Positions 25,401 to 35,841 of a DNA stretch of 64,000 bases are shown piece after piece. This stretch comes from Craterostigma plantagineum. Its lineage: Eukaryota; Streptophyta; Magnoliopsida; Lamiales; Linderniaceae. Numbering within the stretch: the first letter of the stretch is position 1; every line of letters begins with the position of its first letter. A model generated the notes under the pieces. The model did not search any database, was not told where the DNA came from, and saw only the letters and a program-made list of their open reading frames with translations. Where the stretch lies: positions 248,001 through 312,000 of the forward strand of contig JAPQWV010000638.1 of the NCBI GenBank assembly GCA_027422505.1, read 5' to 3'. A program made the translations under genes and the position numbers.

Positions 25401-28400
25401 GTCGATGGACTTCGAATCGGGACTAACTTAAAACATAAAAAATCTAGATAATCAAGTTGACTTTCCAGAAGAATTTCAATCAGGGTCGTCCGATTTGTCA
25501 ATCAAATGTCATAGTCAAAATCGTGCACATGCCTGTTTCGGCCGATTCCACTCGGACAGCAACCTAAGTCAGAATCGGGCAAATTTTCGAGGTCGATGGA
25601 CTTCGAATCGGGACTAACTTAAAACATACAAATTCTAGATAATCAAGTTTGCTTTCCGTAGGAATTTGAACCAGGGTCGTCCGACTTGTCAATCAAAAGT
25701 TATAGTGAAAATCGTGCAGACTGCCGGTTTAGGCCGATTGCACTCGGACAGCAACCCTATGTCAGAATCGGGCGATTTTTCGAGGTCGATGGACTTCGAA
25801 TCGGGACTAACTTAAAACATAAAAATTCTAGATAATCAAGTTGAAGTTCCAGAAGAATTTGAATCAGGGTCGTCCGATTTGTCAATCGAAAGTCATAGTC
25901 AAAATCTTGCAGACTGCCTGTTTTGGCCGATTCCACTCGGACAGCAACCCTAAGTCAGAATCGGGGGAATTTTCGAAGTCGATGGACTTAAAATCGAGAC
26001 TAACTTAAAACAAAAATTATAGATAATCAAGTTGAATTTCCAGAAGAATTTGAATCAGGGTCGTCCGATTTGTCAATCGAAAGTTATAGTCAAATCGTGC
26101 ATACTGCCGGTTTCGGCCGATTCCACTCGGACAACAACCATATGTCAGAATCGGGCGATTTTTCGAGGTCGATGGACTTCGAATCGGGACTAACTTAAAA
26201 CATAAAAATTATAGATAATCATGTTGACTTTCCAGAAGAATTTGAATCAGGGTCGTCCGATTTGTCAATCGAAAGTTATAGTCAAAATAGTGCACACTGC
26301 CGTTTTGGCCGATTCCACTCGGACAGCAACCCTAAGTCAGAATCGGGCGAATTTTCATGTCGATGAACTTCGAATCGGGACTAACTTAAAACATAAAAAT
26401 TCTAGATAATCAAGTTGGCTTTCCGTAGAAATTGAATCAGGGTCGTCCGACTTGTCAATCGAAAGTTATAGTGAAAATCGTGCAGACTGCCGTTTTAGGC
26501 CGATTGCACTCGGACAGCAACCCTATGTCAGAATCGGGCGATTTTTCGAGGTCGATGGACTTCGAATGGGACTAACTTAAAACATAAAAATTCTAGATAA
26601 TCAAGTTGACGTTCCAGAAGAATTTGAATCAGGATCGTCCGATTTGTCAATCGAAAGTTATAGTCAAAATTGTGCAGACTGCCTTTCGGCCGATTCCACT
26701 CGGACAGCAACCCTAAGTCAGAATCGGTCGAATTTTCGAGGTCGATGGACTTCGAATCGGGACTAACTTAAAACATAAAAATTTTAGATAATCTGTTAAA
26801 TTTCCAGAAGAATTTGAATCAGGGTCGTCCGATTTGTCAATCAAAAGTTATAGTCAAAATCGTGCATACTGCCGGTTTATGGCAATTCCACTCGGACAAC
26901 AACCCTATGTCAGAATCGAGCGATTTTCCGTGGTCGATGGACTTCGAATCGGGACTAACTTAAAACATAAAAATCTAGATAATCAAGTGACTTTCCAGAA
27001 GAATTTGAATCAGGGTCGTCCGATTGTCAATCAAAGTTATAGTCAAAATCGTGCACATTGCCGGTTTCGGCCGATTCCACTCGGACAGCAACCCTAAGTC
27101 AGAATCGGGCGAATTTTCGAGGTCGATGGACTTCGAATCGGGACTAACTTAAAACATAAAATTCTAGATAATCAAGTTGGCTTTCCAGTAGGAATTTGAA
27201 TCAGGGTCGTCCGACTTGTAATCAAGTTATAGTGAAAATCGTGCAGACTGCCGGTTTAGGCCGATTCCACTCGGACAGCAACCCTATGTCAGAATCGGGC
27301 GATTTTCGAGGTCGATGGACTTCGAATCGGGACTAACGTTAAAACATAAAAATTCTAGATAATCAAGTTGACGTTCCAGAAGAATTTGAATCAGGGTCGT
27401 CCGATTTGTCAATCGAAAGTTATAGTCAAAATCTGCAGACTGCCTGTTTTGCCGATTCCACTCGGACAGCAACCCTAAGTCAGAATCGGGGGAATTTTCG
27501 AGGTCGATGGAATTCGAATCGGGACTAACTTAAAACATAAAAATTCTAGATAATCAAGTTGACTTTCCAGAAGAATTTGAATCAGGGTCGTCCGATTTGT
27601 CAATCGAAAGTTATAGTCAAAATCGTGCATACTGCCGGTTTCGGGCGATTCCACTCGGACAACAACCCTATGTCAGAATCGGGCGATTTTTCGTGTCGAT
27701 GGACTTCGAATCGGGACTAACTTAAAACATAAAAATTCTAGATAATCAAGTTGACTTTCCAGAAGAATTTGAATCAGGGTCGTCCGATTTGTCAATCGAA
27801 AGTCATAGTCAAAATCGTGCACACTGCCTGTTTCGGCCGATTCCACTCGGACAGCAACCCTAAGTCAGAATCGGGCGAATTTTCGAGGTCGATGGACTTC
27901 GAATCGGGACTAACTTAAAACATAAAAATTCTAGATAATCAAGTTGACGTTCCAGAAGAATTTGAATCAGGGTCGTCCGACTTGTCAATCGAAAGTTATA
28001 GTCAAAATCGTGCAGACTGCCTGTTTCGGCCGATTCCACTCGGACAGCAACCCTAAGTCAGAATCGGTCGAATTTTCGAGGTCGATGGACTTCGAATCGG
28101 GACTAACTTAAAATATAAAAATTTTCGATAATCAGTTGAATTTCCAGAAGAATTTGAATCAGGGTCGTCCGATTTGTCAATCAAAAGTTATAGTCAAAAT
28201 CGTGCATACTGCCGGTTATGGCAATTCACTCGGACAACAACCCTATGTCAGAATCGGGCGATTTTCTCGTGGTCGATGGACTTCGAATCGGGACTAACTT
28301 AAAACATAAAAAATCTAGATAATCAAGTTGACTTTCCAGTAGAATTTGAATCAGGGTCGTCCGATTTGTCAATCAAAGTCATAGTCAAAATCGTGTGCAC

Positions 28401-29777
28401 ATTGCGTGTTTCGGCCGATTCCACTCGGACAACAACCCTAAGTCAGAATCGGGCGAATTTTCGAGGTCGATGGACTTCGAATCGGGACTAACTTAAAACA
28501 TAAAATTCTAGATAATCAAGTTGCTTTCCGTAGAAATTTGAATCAGGGTCGTCCGACTTGTAAATCAAAAGTTATAGTCAAAATCGTGTAGACTGCCGGT
28601 TTAGGCTGATTCCACTCGGACAGCAACCCTATGTCAGAATCGGGCGATTTTTCGAGGTCGATGGACTTCGAATCGGGACTAACGTAAAACATAAAAATTC
28701 TAGATAATCAAGTTGACGTTCCAGAAGAATTTGAATCAGGGTCGTCCGATTTGTCAATCGAAAGTCATAGTCAAAATCTTGCAGACTGCCTGTTTTGGCC
28801 GATTCCACTCGGACAGCAACCCTAAGTCAGAATCGGGGGAATTTTCGAGGTCGATGGAATTAAAATGGGACTAACTTAAAACAAAAATTATAGATAATCA
28901 AGTTGACTTTCCAGAAGAATTTGAATCAGGGTCGTCCGATTTGTCAATCGAAAGTTATAGTCAAAATCGTGCATATTGCCGGTTTCGGGCGATTCCACTC
29001 GGACAACAACCATATGTCAGAATCCGGCGATTTTTCGTTGTCGATGGACTTCGAATCGAGACTAACTTAAAACATAAAAATTCTAGATGATCAAGTTGAA
29101 TTTCCAGAAGAATTTGAATCAGGGTCGTCCGATTTGTCAATCGAAAGTCATAGTCAAAATAGTGCACACTGCCTGTTTCGGCCGATTCCACTCGGACAGC
29201 AACCCTAAGTCAGAATCGGGCGAATTTTCATGGTCGATGGACTTCGAATCGGGACTAACTTAAAACATAAAAATTCTAGATAATCAAGTTGGCTTTCCGT
29301 AGAAATTTGAATCAGGGTCGTCCGACTTGTCAATCAAAAGTTATCGTGAAAATCGTGCAGACCGTCGGTTTAGGCCGATTGCACTCGGACAGCAACCCTA
29401 TGTCAGAATCGGGCGATCGAGGTCGATGGACTTCGAATTGGGGCTAACTTAAAACGTAAAAATTCTAGATAATCAAGTTGCCGTTCCAGAAGAATTTGAA
29501 TTAGGGTCGTCCGATTTGTCAATCGAATGTTCATAGTTCAAAATCGTGCAGACTGCCTGTTTCGGCCGATTCCACTCGGACAGCAACCCTAAGTCAGAAT
29601 CGGTCGAATTTTCGAGGTGGATGGACTTCGAATCGGGACTAACTTAAAATATAAAAATTTTCGATAATCAGTTGAATTTCCAGAAGAATTTGAATCAGGG
29701 TCGTCCGATTTGTCAATCGAAAGTTATAGTCAAAATCGTGCATACTGCCGGTTTAGGGCAATTCCACTCGGACAACC
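16401..29777. repeat. Satellite array I, block c (4- and 8-monomer HOR)
   Basis: The TTGGCTTTCCG-type monomer (two copies read TTTGC) begins at 20282, 21053, 21820, 22585, 23355, 24123, 24883, 25648, 26415 and 27177. That is nine consecutive intervals of 760-771 bp, or four monomers. A second marker, ATTATAGATAATC, lies at 16421, 17956 and 19497, then at 21421, 22953, 24488 and 26016. Its spacing of 1528-1541 bp shows the unit is really eight monomers, with one 10-monomer step. Later spacing (28521, 29289) is less regular. Single-base deletions are frequent from about 24 to 28.6 kb. The block ends at the CAACC target duplication of element 2. Confidence 0.93.
29773..29777. repeat. Target-site duplication, left copy (CAACC)
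   Basis: CAACC precedes the TGTTGG end of the element and is repeated exactly at 50919-50923. It is part of the satellite monomer, so the insertion interrupted one satellite unit. Confidence 0.88.
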
Positions 29778-30074
29778 TGTTGGTCCCGAAATGCACCAAA
29801 CAAGGAATCAAAGATGGCTAAATGGAATGAAAAGGGAGAGTTTCTCACCTTTGAGTGTGTGTAGTGTGTGAAAATAAGAGTAAGCCTTTTGATCTTTGAT
29901 TACTTTCAAAAGTGAGTTGGTAAAACCTTATATACCACATTAACCCTAGGTATATTAAGGCCCAATCACAAATAATAAAGTAATTACAATCTAGTCCAAA
30001 GCCCAAGCTAAAGATAATTACATAATTAATCCCAAGACTTAAACTATTGACACAACTAATTAAATATCCTAACA
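29778..30074 (-). repeat. 3' LTR of element 2 (297 bp)
   Basis: Read on the + strand it runs TGTTGGTCCCG to CCTAACA. It differs from the 5' LTR at 50623-50918 only by one extra T in a T run near 29887-29890. A TATA-like TATATAA lies on the - strand at 29928-29934. Confidence 0.93.
29928..29934 (-). promoter_or_regulatory. TATA box in 3' LTR of element 2
   Basis: TATATAA on the - strand. The same motif lies at 50772-50778 in the 5' LTR, where it would drive the genomic transcript. Confidence 0.5.
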
Positions 30075-30086
30075 ATCTCCCCCTTT
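30075..30086 (-). other. Polypurine tract of element 2
   Basis: AAAGGGGGAGAT on the - strand directly abuts the 3' LTR and confirms - orientation. It is nearly the same tract as in element 1. Confidence 0.9.
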
Positions 30087-30132
30087 GTGTCAATTGTTGG
30101 GAGTCTTGAATCTTGGGCGTTGGGATGGTGGA

Positions 30133-30813
30133 TTAGCGTGTGAGTGTTTCGCGAAGCCCTAGCTTGAACTCGAAGGTGCGGAGATTCCTTCGAAGAACCA
30201 TTCTATCAGCAATAGCGTCAATGAGCTTCGCGAACTTGGATCGGCAGAGGGGATCTTCTTCCGAAAGAATGCGGCAAATTCTCATGAGTTTGTCTTGAAT
30301 GATTGTGAGCGTCCCATCTGAGAATTTTGCCACCTCGGAGCAGCGCAGGAGCCTCATCTTTCCTTTGTAGTTCGAGTAGGCGACCGCCGGATCATCTCCG
30401 TCGATCACATCGCCCTCTCGATAGTCGTCTGCGTTCTTGAAAGATGGGCGCGTCAAGTTCACCTTCTTGAGATTATGTTCCACCGCCATCTGCAGATCGT
30501 GGGTGGCGTAGAATCTGACCTGTCGGAGCATGTGGCGCTTGATAGCCACATATCCCATGGTGACCGGTTCAGCACGTACGAGGTGTCCAGAGCTTCGGAG
30601 GACAAGTCTGAACTGTTTCATGGATTCCAGCATGCTGTATAGGTCGCCCAGGCGCAGAAACTTGAAGTCCGCCTCACTGACTTTGCTGTAGCTCTCATCC
30701 TGCCTCATTACTGTGAAGACTGGGTAGTGGACAGGTCCTTTCGACTCGTGGCGGAGGTCAGTGACTTTGCAGATGGGGGCCCGATTCATTTCCAGAGCGA
30801 TGTTTTTCCTCAT
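30133..30813 (-). pseudogene. ORF3 C-terminal domain of element 2
   Basis: This open frame of 226 residues stops 59 bp before the 3' LTR. It has a compact conserved-looking domain: FLRLGDLYSML near residue 50, then a VNLTRP segment, an AYSNYKGKMRLLR stretch and a KFSDGTL motif near residue 165, followed by an Arg-rich tail. From memory, the same pattern (NLT.P, AYSN, KFSDGTL) recurs at the end of polyproteins annotated from copia elements of plants, notably Asteraceae. I know of no demonstrated biochemical role. There are no signal peptide or membrane segments, so an envelope-like label rests on position only. It is part of the larger broken ORF3 that begins at 33851. Confidence 0.6.
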
Positions 30814-30900
30814 CGGATAGCGTCCTCTTTGTGCATTTGTTGCAGAGAAGACTCCATCGATAGAGCTGCTTCTTTTTCTCGCTCCAATTCTGGATATTCA

Positions 30901-31194
30901 TCAGCTCATACCCGTCGAAGGTTGTGACGATCTTCTCCTTGCGCCGCCAGATCCTCTTCCTGATCTCTTCCTGAAATGGTGCCGTGATCTTTTTGTTTTC
31001 CCACGGTGCTTCGGTATATCCACCGTGGGCACATCCGTTTGAGCAGCAGGAGCCTCAGTTTGCTGCGCTTGGAACTGAAGGATGTTCTCGAGCTCGGCCG
31101 GTTCCGCGTCGTACTCCTCTCCGTTCTCGTCGTCTGCGGTGTTGATCAGTGTGAGCGAGGCTTCCTTTAGCAGACGTCGAGCGTTTTCCACCAA
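30901..31194 (-). pseudogene. ORF3 middle segment: acidic then basic linker
   Basis: A 97-residue open stretch starts with a Leu/Ala-rich helix-like part, continues with an acidic DDENGEEYDAEPAELE segment, then a Gln-rich part, and ends in a strongly basic region (KTKRSRHHFRKRSGRG). It is separated from its neighbours by frame breaks. I take it as a linker of ORF3 with a possible nuclear-localisation or nucleic-acid-binding patch. No family is recognised. Confidence 0.4.
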
Positions 31195-31811
31195 CTTCCT
31201 GGCTGCTACTGCGTCGGCGGGTGTGTACAGCCATTCATCGTTGAAGATGTAGGCCTCGATCTCATTTTGTGCGCAGTAGACGTCCTCGACTGCCAGGTTG
31301 GAGTCGATGTCGAGAGGGGTGTGGCTATGTGATGGCGAGGGTGTTGCTTCGGAGGAGTTTGTGGATTGTGGGGATGGTTGTGGTGGAGATTCAGGTGGTT
31401 CGGTTGAGGTGATGGTCTTGGCGAGGATGATTTGGGTAATTGGTGGTGTAGATGTGGTGGTGGCCTCTAACGTCGATGTGACAGTTAGAGGTTCGGAGTT
31501 GGTGGGTGGAGACGGTGTGGAGGTGGTCTCTAACGTCGATGTGACGATTAGGTTTTGGAGTCGTTGGTGTGTGGTGGTGAGGGTGATTTGGTTAGTGACT
31601 CGGGGTTTATGGAATGGGATGTTTGGCTAGTGCGTTGTGAGGTTTCTGTTGCGGGTGCCGTTTCAGGTCCAGAGGAGGAGGGCGGCGTCGATTGTACGAA
31701 TCCTTGGGATTGTGCGCCAAGCTGCCTATTTATCTCCCCCTCGCGGCGATCTTGATCATCGTCTTGATCGTCGCGCCTGAACCCGCTAGTCTCGCCTTGG
31801 TGCGGCGGCAA
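31195..31811 (-). pseudogene. ORF3 middle segment: low-complexity Ser/Thr/Pro-rich part
   Basis: The open frame at 31548-31811 (87 residues) begins with a charged DDQDDDQDRREGEI part. That part is homologous to the end of the ORF3 remnant in element 1 (near 860-918), where it meets a stop. The rest is Ser/Thr/Pro-rich (SQRTSQTSHS) and the frame stops at 31548. Positions 31195-31547 hold GT-rich repeats on the + strand with no convincing frame. The opposite-strand frame at 31298-31630 is a shadow of this low-complexity sequence. Confidence 0.4.
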
Positions 31812-31836
31812 GACATTGGTTGCAACATGATTTTCT

Positions 31837-32556
31837 TCATCTGTTGTCCTCCTCGTCGAGTTCCGTCATTGTCTCGAATCGTGCTCTGAGGAGGTAGAAG
31901 AGCTCCTTGGCGGAAATGGAGGAGAGAACAGCGTCGGCGTCTTCATTTTGCTTCGGTGGTGGCGTCTCCGTGGCCACACCTTTGCCTTTGTCGATCGTGG
32001 ACGCTTCGAGACGCGCGTAGACTTTATCTAAAATCGACGCCTCAAGAGTCTTTGCAAACTCTTGAAGACGTGTCTCTAGCGCGGTCTCGGTGACGAAGTG
32101 GGGTAAATCTAACAAGTTGGAGTCACGAAGAACTCCAACTGACACCGACTCGGTGAATATCGCCGATCGGCCGCCCGTTTGCACGGGACTGGAAAAGACG
32201 GGGTCACTCAGACTTCCCGTTAGCATTATCGATGAGACAGACTCAATCGAATGATGGCCTAGGCTCACGGTTGTTGTGATGTTGGCCGTGCTAGGTCTTC
32301 CGCTCTCAGTCACAGAGACATCACCGAGCGTTCTGACAGAGTCACGAAGACTCTGTGGTGCGGTAAGAGGTGTATGTGTCTAGAAACGTAAGGAATTATG
32401 GGGAGTGAGGGCACTAGACTCGATGTGCATGAAGAGGATGCAGTCTGAGGCGAGGGACTGCTTGTTTCAACATCGATCACCTCCAAGTGGGGTGTCGATG
32501 GTATACGTGGCTCTCGTGGAATGAAATATCTTCCTGTAGAGAGGAAGATAAGTGGA
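31837..32556 (-). pseudogene. ORF3 middle segment with TESGRP block
   Basis: An open stretch of 158 residues (32313 to 31837) opens at a GTG codon, so it is a continuation rather than a start. It contains TESGRPSTANITTTV, PVQTGG and a charged amphipathic helix region (LETRLQEFAKTLEASIL) that could form a coiled coil. The first two blocks are shared with element 1 at 384-540, so this part is older than the split of the two families. The upstream 32314-32556 also matches element 1 (about 150-383) but is not open in one frame. Confidence 0.5.
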
Positions 32557-33851
32557 CTAGGGGGACGTTTGCGTGGTTGAGCCAGATGCCACGACTTCTA
32601 CTCGGGAGGTGAACACATCACCTCCTGTGCCTATTGGTTCGGCTCGGCTTATTTGTGGCTGAGGAGGTCGATCGTGTTTTTGTTTCGATCGACGCTCCGT
32701 GGGACGGCTTACGTCATCCTTACGCGCCCGTTTTTTCGGAACGCGGGTGGAAGAGGATGCGGCGTGACTCGATGACCTTTTGGAGGTAGTGGTGGGGGGT
32801 TGGCTAGTCCCGAGGTTAGGAGCAGGGGGGTTGATCTGCTCCGTAGGGACAGTGGATCGAGGGTGCGGGCTTTCACGGAAGGAGGCGGTTGAGGCACGGT
32901 ATTCTTGGACGTGCGGGTTGGTTGGGTCGGCGTAGGCGAGCACGTCGTCCGGGATCACCATTGCGTGTCGATCCTTCGCCGGTGTGTTCTTCTTGGCGAA
33001 CTTCTCGACTGTTGGGATTTGAAAGTGTTCTGCTTCCGGACGAATGCGGATGTTGGTTGAGTGTAGGCGGAAGTGCTTGATCAGAGCTGGGAGCCATCGC
33101 ATGTACGGGACGAACCGGTTCGTGACTCCCTTGGCGATTTCCCGGTCGCGTCGCTGGATCATCGAGACTAGGTCCACCCAGATGATGTCGGCGTAGTTGT
33201 ACTTGCGGTTGTGAGCGATGCCGGTCATGATTGTGAGGATTTGAATGTTTCCACGATCCTGACCAGCATGCTTTCCAGACATACACTTGTTCACCAGCAG
33301 GTACAGCGTCCGCCAGGGTTGTGGTAGATTGCGGGTTGTGACTTCACTGAGGACAAGTGGGCCTTTCTTCTTCTTGGCATCTGGTTGATAGCCCAGTCTG
33401 TCTATGTCTTCAATGAGTTGGTCGTGAGTTGGTGGTGGATCGTAGGGTGAGTAGACCGGGAGTTGAAGAGCTTCTTGGAGTATTCTGGGAGTGAGGACCA
33501 CCGTTTCTTGATCGATTTGGGCGGATAAGATCTTGGCAAGGCGTAGCGGTCCAGCAATCTGCAGCGTGTGCCAGAATTGTTGAAGGTACACCTGTGCTTC
33601 TGGTTCGCCATGAGTGAGGGCGTGGCGAAGTGGGTGCCCTTGAGAATCTCTATAATTACAGGGGCATCGCACCGAAAACTGTCCAAGTCCACTTTGTAGT
33701 TGTTGGGAACCAGGGCCGCCCATTGACTTAGTGAAAAGATCTCCTCCGGTGGTGGAACATAGGTACGCGCGTGGAGTTCGATGCGAGCGACTTCTCTTTG
33801 GATGGCAGCCGCCTCAAGTGCTTCAAGTGTGCTTTGGTCTTTGTCCGTCAT
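32557..33851 (-). pseudogene. ORF3 N-terminal domain of element 2, copy A
   Basis: The likely start is the ATG at 33851, as in copy B (40703). The predicted protein opens with an Ala/Glu helix and PPPEEIFSLSQWAALVP. It continues with an all-alpha-looking domain carrying YLQQFWHTLQIAG, LTPRILQEALQLPVY and NYADIIWVDL, then a Ser/Pro-rich stretch and a basic VPKKRARKDD patch that could be a nuclear signal. A base missing near 33648, relative to the T run of copy B (40491-40493), splits the frame. From memory this recalls proteins annotated as putative plant transposon proteins; I cannot confirm that. The 3' part (below 33133) is single copy. Confidence 0.55.
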
Positions 33852-34134
33852 TTCTGTGCTTGACAATAATCATAAGATGATTAGTGTGGTCTAAGTCACG
33901 AGAATGATAGAACTAGACATAAAATTGCCCAATTATATATAAGAATATTTCACAATAAAGCTAATTTAGGGTCCCTTTGATATGGTAGTTAAGATTGAAA
34001 TTTGAAAATTTTCGCATTTTGTGGAAAATTAGCAAGTATGCAAGTTAAGAGGTCTCGCACATTGTAAGAATGTTTCGCATGCGTTGACAAAAAAAGGAGT
34101 CGCAACTTATCATACATAGAAATTTTCTCAAGTT

Positions 34135-34330
34135 TCAAGAAATTTCGCACTCAGTCACAAAAATCTCGCACGTTAAGTAATTTTCGCATGTTTCAAAATT
34201 TCGCACTCAGCCACAAAAAAATCTCGCACGTTAAGAAATTTCTCATGTTTCAAATTTCGCACTCAGCCACAGAAATCTCGCATGTTAAGAAATTTTCTCA
34301 TGTTTCAAGAAATTTCGCACTCAGCATATA
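34135..34330. repeat. 57-bp tandem repeat, about 3.5 copies (spacer A)
   Basis: CGCACTCAG recurs at 34146, 34202, 34258 and 34316, with intervening CTCGCACGTTAAG and CATGTTTCA blocks. The copy in spacer B spans about 40985-41175. Confidence 0.7.
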
Positions 34331-34605
34331 ATGAAAATTTCGCGGATTGAAAAATCTTTGTGGATTGAGAAAATTTTTGTTCACTGTAGATGCGAGTTTA
34401 TGAAATTTTCGCGGGTTGAAACATCTCTGTGGATTGAGAAAAACTTGTTCACTGTAGATGCGATTATATGAGATTTTCGCGGGTTGAAAAATCATTGTGG
34501 ATTGAGAAAATTTTGTTCACTGTAGATGCGAGTTTATGAAATTTTCACGGGTTGAAACATCTTCGTGGATTGAGAAAATTTTAGTTCACTGTAGATGCGA
34601 GAAAA
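34330..34605. repeat. 68-bp tandem repeat, 4 copies (spacer A)
   Basis: Each unit holds a TTTCGCGG or TTTCACGG octamer, then TTGAAA.ATC, TGGATTGAGAAAA and GTTCACTGTAGATGCGA. Spacing is 68-69 bp. It is repeated in spacer B at about 41185-41458. Confidence 0.75.
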
Positions 34606-35465
34606 ATGAAGATGCAAAAAAATCTGGATTATGAAGTGAAGTAAATGAAATTTTCGCGGGACTTCACGTGCTGTAGCAGCGAAATTTTAACATATGTGAA
34701 TTCTCGTAAGAAACTTTCTCAGATGGACTTTCGCGGGACCTTATTCACTGTAACGCAAGAATTTTCTCGGGTAAAGTAAAAGTTTCGCGGGGCACATCTC
34801 ACTGTAGCAGCGAAGTTTAACAATTAAAGCACTTTATCTGAGAATTTTTTTCGGTGATTTAAAATTTCGCGGGGCTTATCGTACTGTAGCAGCGAAAATT
34901 TAGCGTTTTAAAGCACTTTTTCTGAGAAAGTTTCGCGGTGAAGAACACAGTTAAAAAGGTACGAGACAGCGCAATCAATTTTTGCCTTAGACCTACTCAA
35001 ATCTTAACCAAAATGCAAGAATATGGGCTCAATCGACTCGTAATAGGATGGGAAATGCATATTGGGGAATTTAAACATTAAAAACCTAGCATGCATTCGA
35101 TTCATAGTCGAGAAATTTTACCCTAACCTAAGCAGATTTAAACAAAACGGGCAAAACAGGGTAAAATAGAACAGAAATTGGGTTATTTGAGGTGTATTCA
35201 TACCGAAAAGTGATTTGCGATGATTGAGTTAGCAGGAAACGAAGTTTGAAAGCAGATTTGACGAAGACGACGATGCGAGGAGGTGCGAATTTTTGACAGA
35301 AAGGGTTGCGAATTTTTTGAAGTTTCTCGGGAATTTTTGAATAGTGAAAAACGTTAAGGGTTTGGGGGTTTTACGATTGTAGGCACTGTACATGCGAATT
35401 TTTTGAGTAAATGGGCCGAAATTTCGCGGGCTTGGTCAAAACCTTAACTTGGCTGAATTTCGCGG
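34338..35465. promoter_or_regulatory. Cluster of 10 E2F-like TTTCGCGG octamers (spacer A)
   Basis: Exact TTTCGCGG on the + strand starts at 34338, 34407, 34475, 34652, 34729, 34783, 34865, 34931, 35422 and 35458. The octamer satisfies the E2F consensus TTTSSCGS. Function is inferred from the motif alone. Confidence 0.45.
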
Positions 35466-35586
35466 ATTTGGTCCCAATTTTGACCCTTTTTGACTAGAAA
35501 ATTTGAAATTCAGCCCAAAATGTTTTGATCAGTCCGATTTTGACTCAGTTTGACCAGACTTTAAAATTTCAACCAAATTTTTTTTT

Positions 35587-35617
<31 letters not shown>

Positions 35618-35637
35618 TAATAATGAAAATAAGAAAA

Positions 35638-35720
35638 ACTCCCCCTTAATTGTAAAACTTCCCGTTTTTAAATAATGAAATATCAGACGCTCCCCCTTAA
35701 TCTAAAAACTCCCCCTCAAC
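35638..35720 (-). other. Repeated polypurine-tract-like cluster after pol, copy A
   Basis: Three - strand purine runs of the form (A)AGGGGGAG(T/C) lie at about 35638-35648, 35690-35700 and 35709-35718, between the spacer and the pol stop. They resemble the true polypurine tract at 30075-30086. Multiple purine tracts are a described Sirevirus trait. Positions 35721-35841 show nothing else. Confidence 0.6.
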
Positions 35721-35841
35721 AGACATAATTCAGAAGACACATAGAAAATGAAGTGAAGTGAAAGTGAAATATGTACACTTTATCAAAGTTCATGTAGGTC
35801 GATTGATCACAACTGAATATTCAACATACCCAACATAGTCA

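Larger units (their letters stand above)
33867..35640 (-). other. pol-ORF3 spacer, copy A, AT-rich with short CG-containing repeats
   Basis: No gene is recognised. The spacer is AT-rich with scattered TTTCGCGG and CTCGCA motifs. It contains two short tandem repeats: about 57 bp, four copies, 34135-34330 (landmark CGCACTCAG at 34146, 34202, 34258, 34316), and about 68 bp, four copies, 34330-34605 (landmarks at 34341, 34410, 34478, 34546, each followed by a TGGATTGAGAAAA and CACTGTAGATGCGA segment). A T-rich low-complexity tract lies at about 35578-35621. An equivalent spacer is at 40719-42490. Confidence 0.75.

Noticed and set aside
1787..29777. Regularly spaced repeats as a CRISPR array
   Set aside because: Repeats of about 192 bp are contiguous without unique spacers, monomers vary, there are no cas genes, and the context is a plant genome.
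1787..29777. CENP-B box-like sequence in CTTCGAATCGGGAC
   Set aside because: The core TTCGnnnnAnnCGGG needs seven bases between TTCG and CGGG; here there are three. No other part of the monomer fits.
30133..30813. ORF3 C-terminal frame as a host gene next to the element
   Set aside because: It lies inside the LTRs, ends 59 bp before the 3' LTR, and its pattern recalls ORFs annotated in other plant copia elements.
31298..31755. + strand Val/Gly-rich open frames opposite ORF3
   Set aside because: They are GT-rich low-complexity shadows of the Ser/Thr/Pro-rich ORF3 linker on the - strand.
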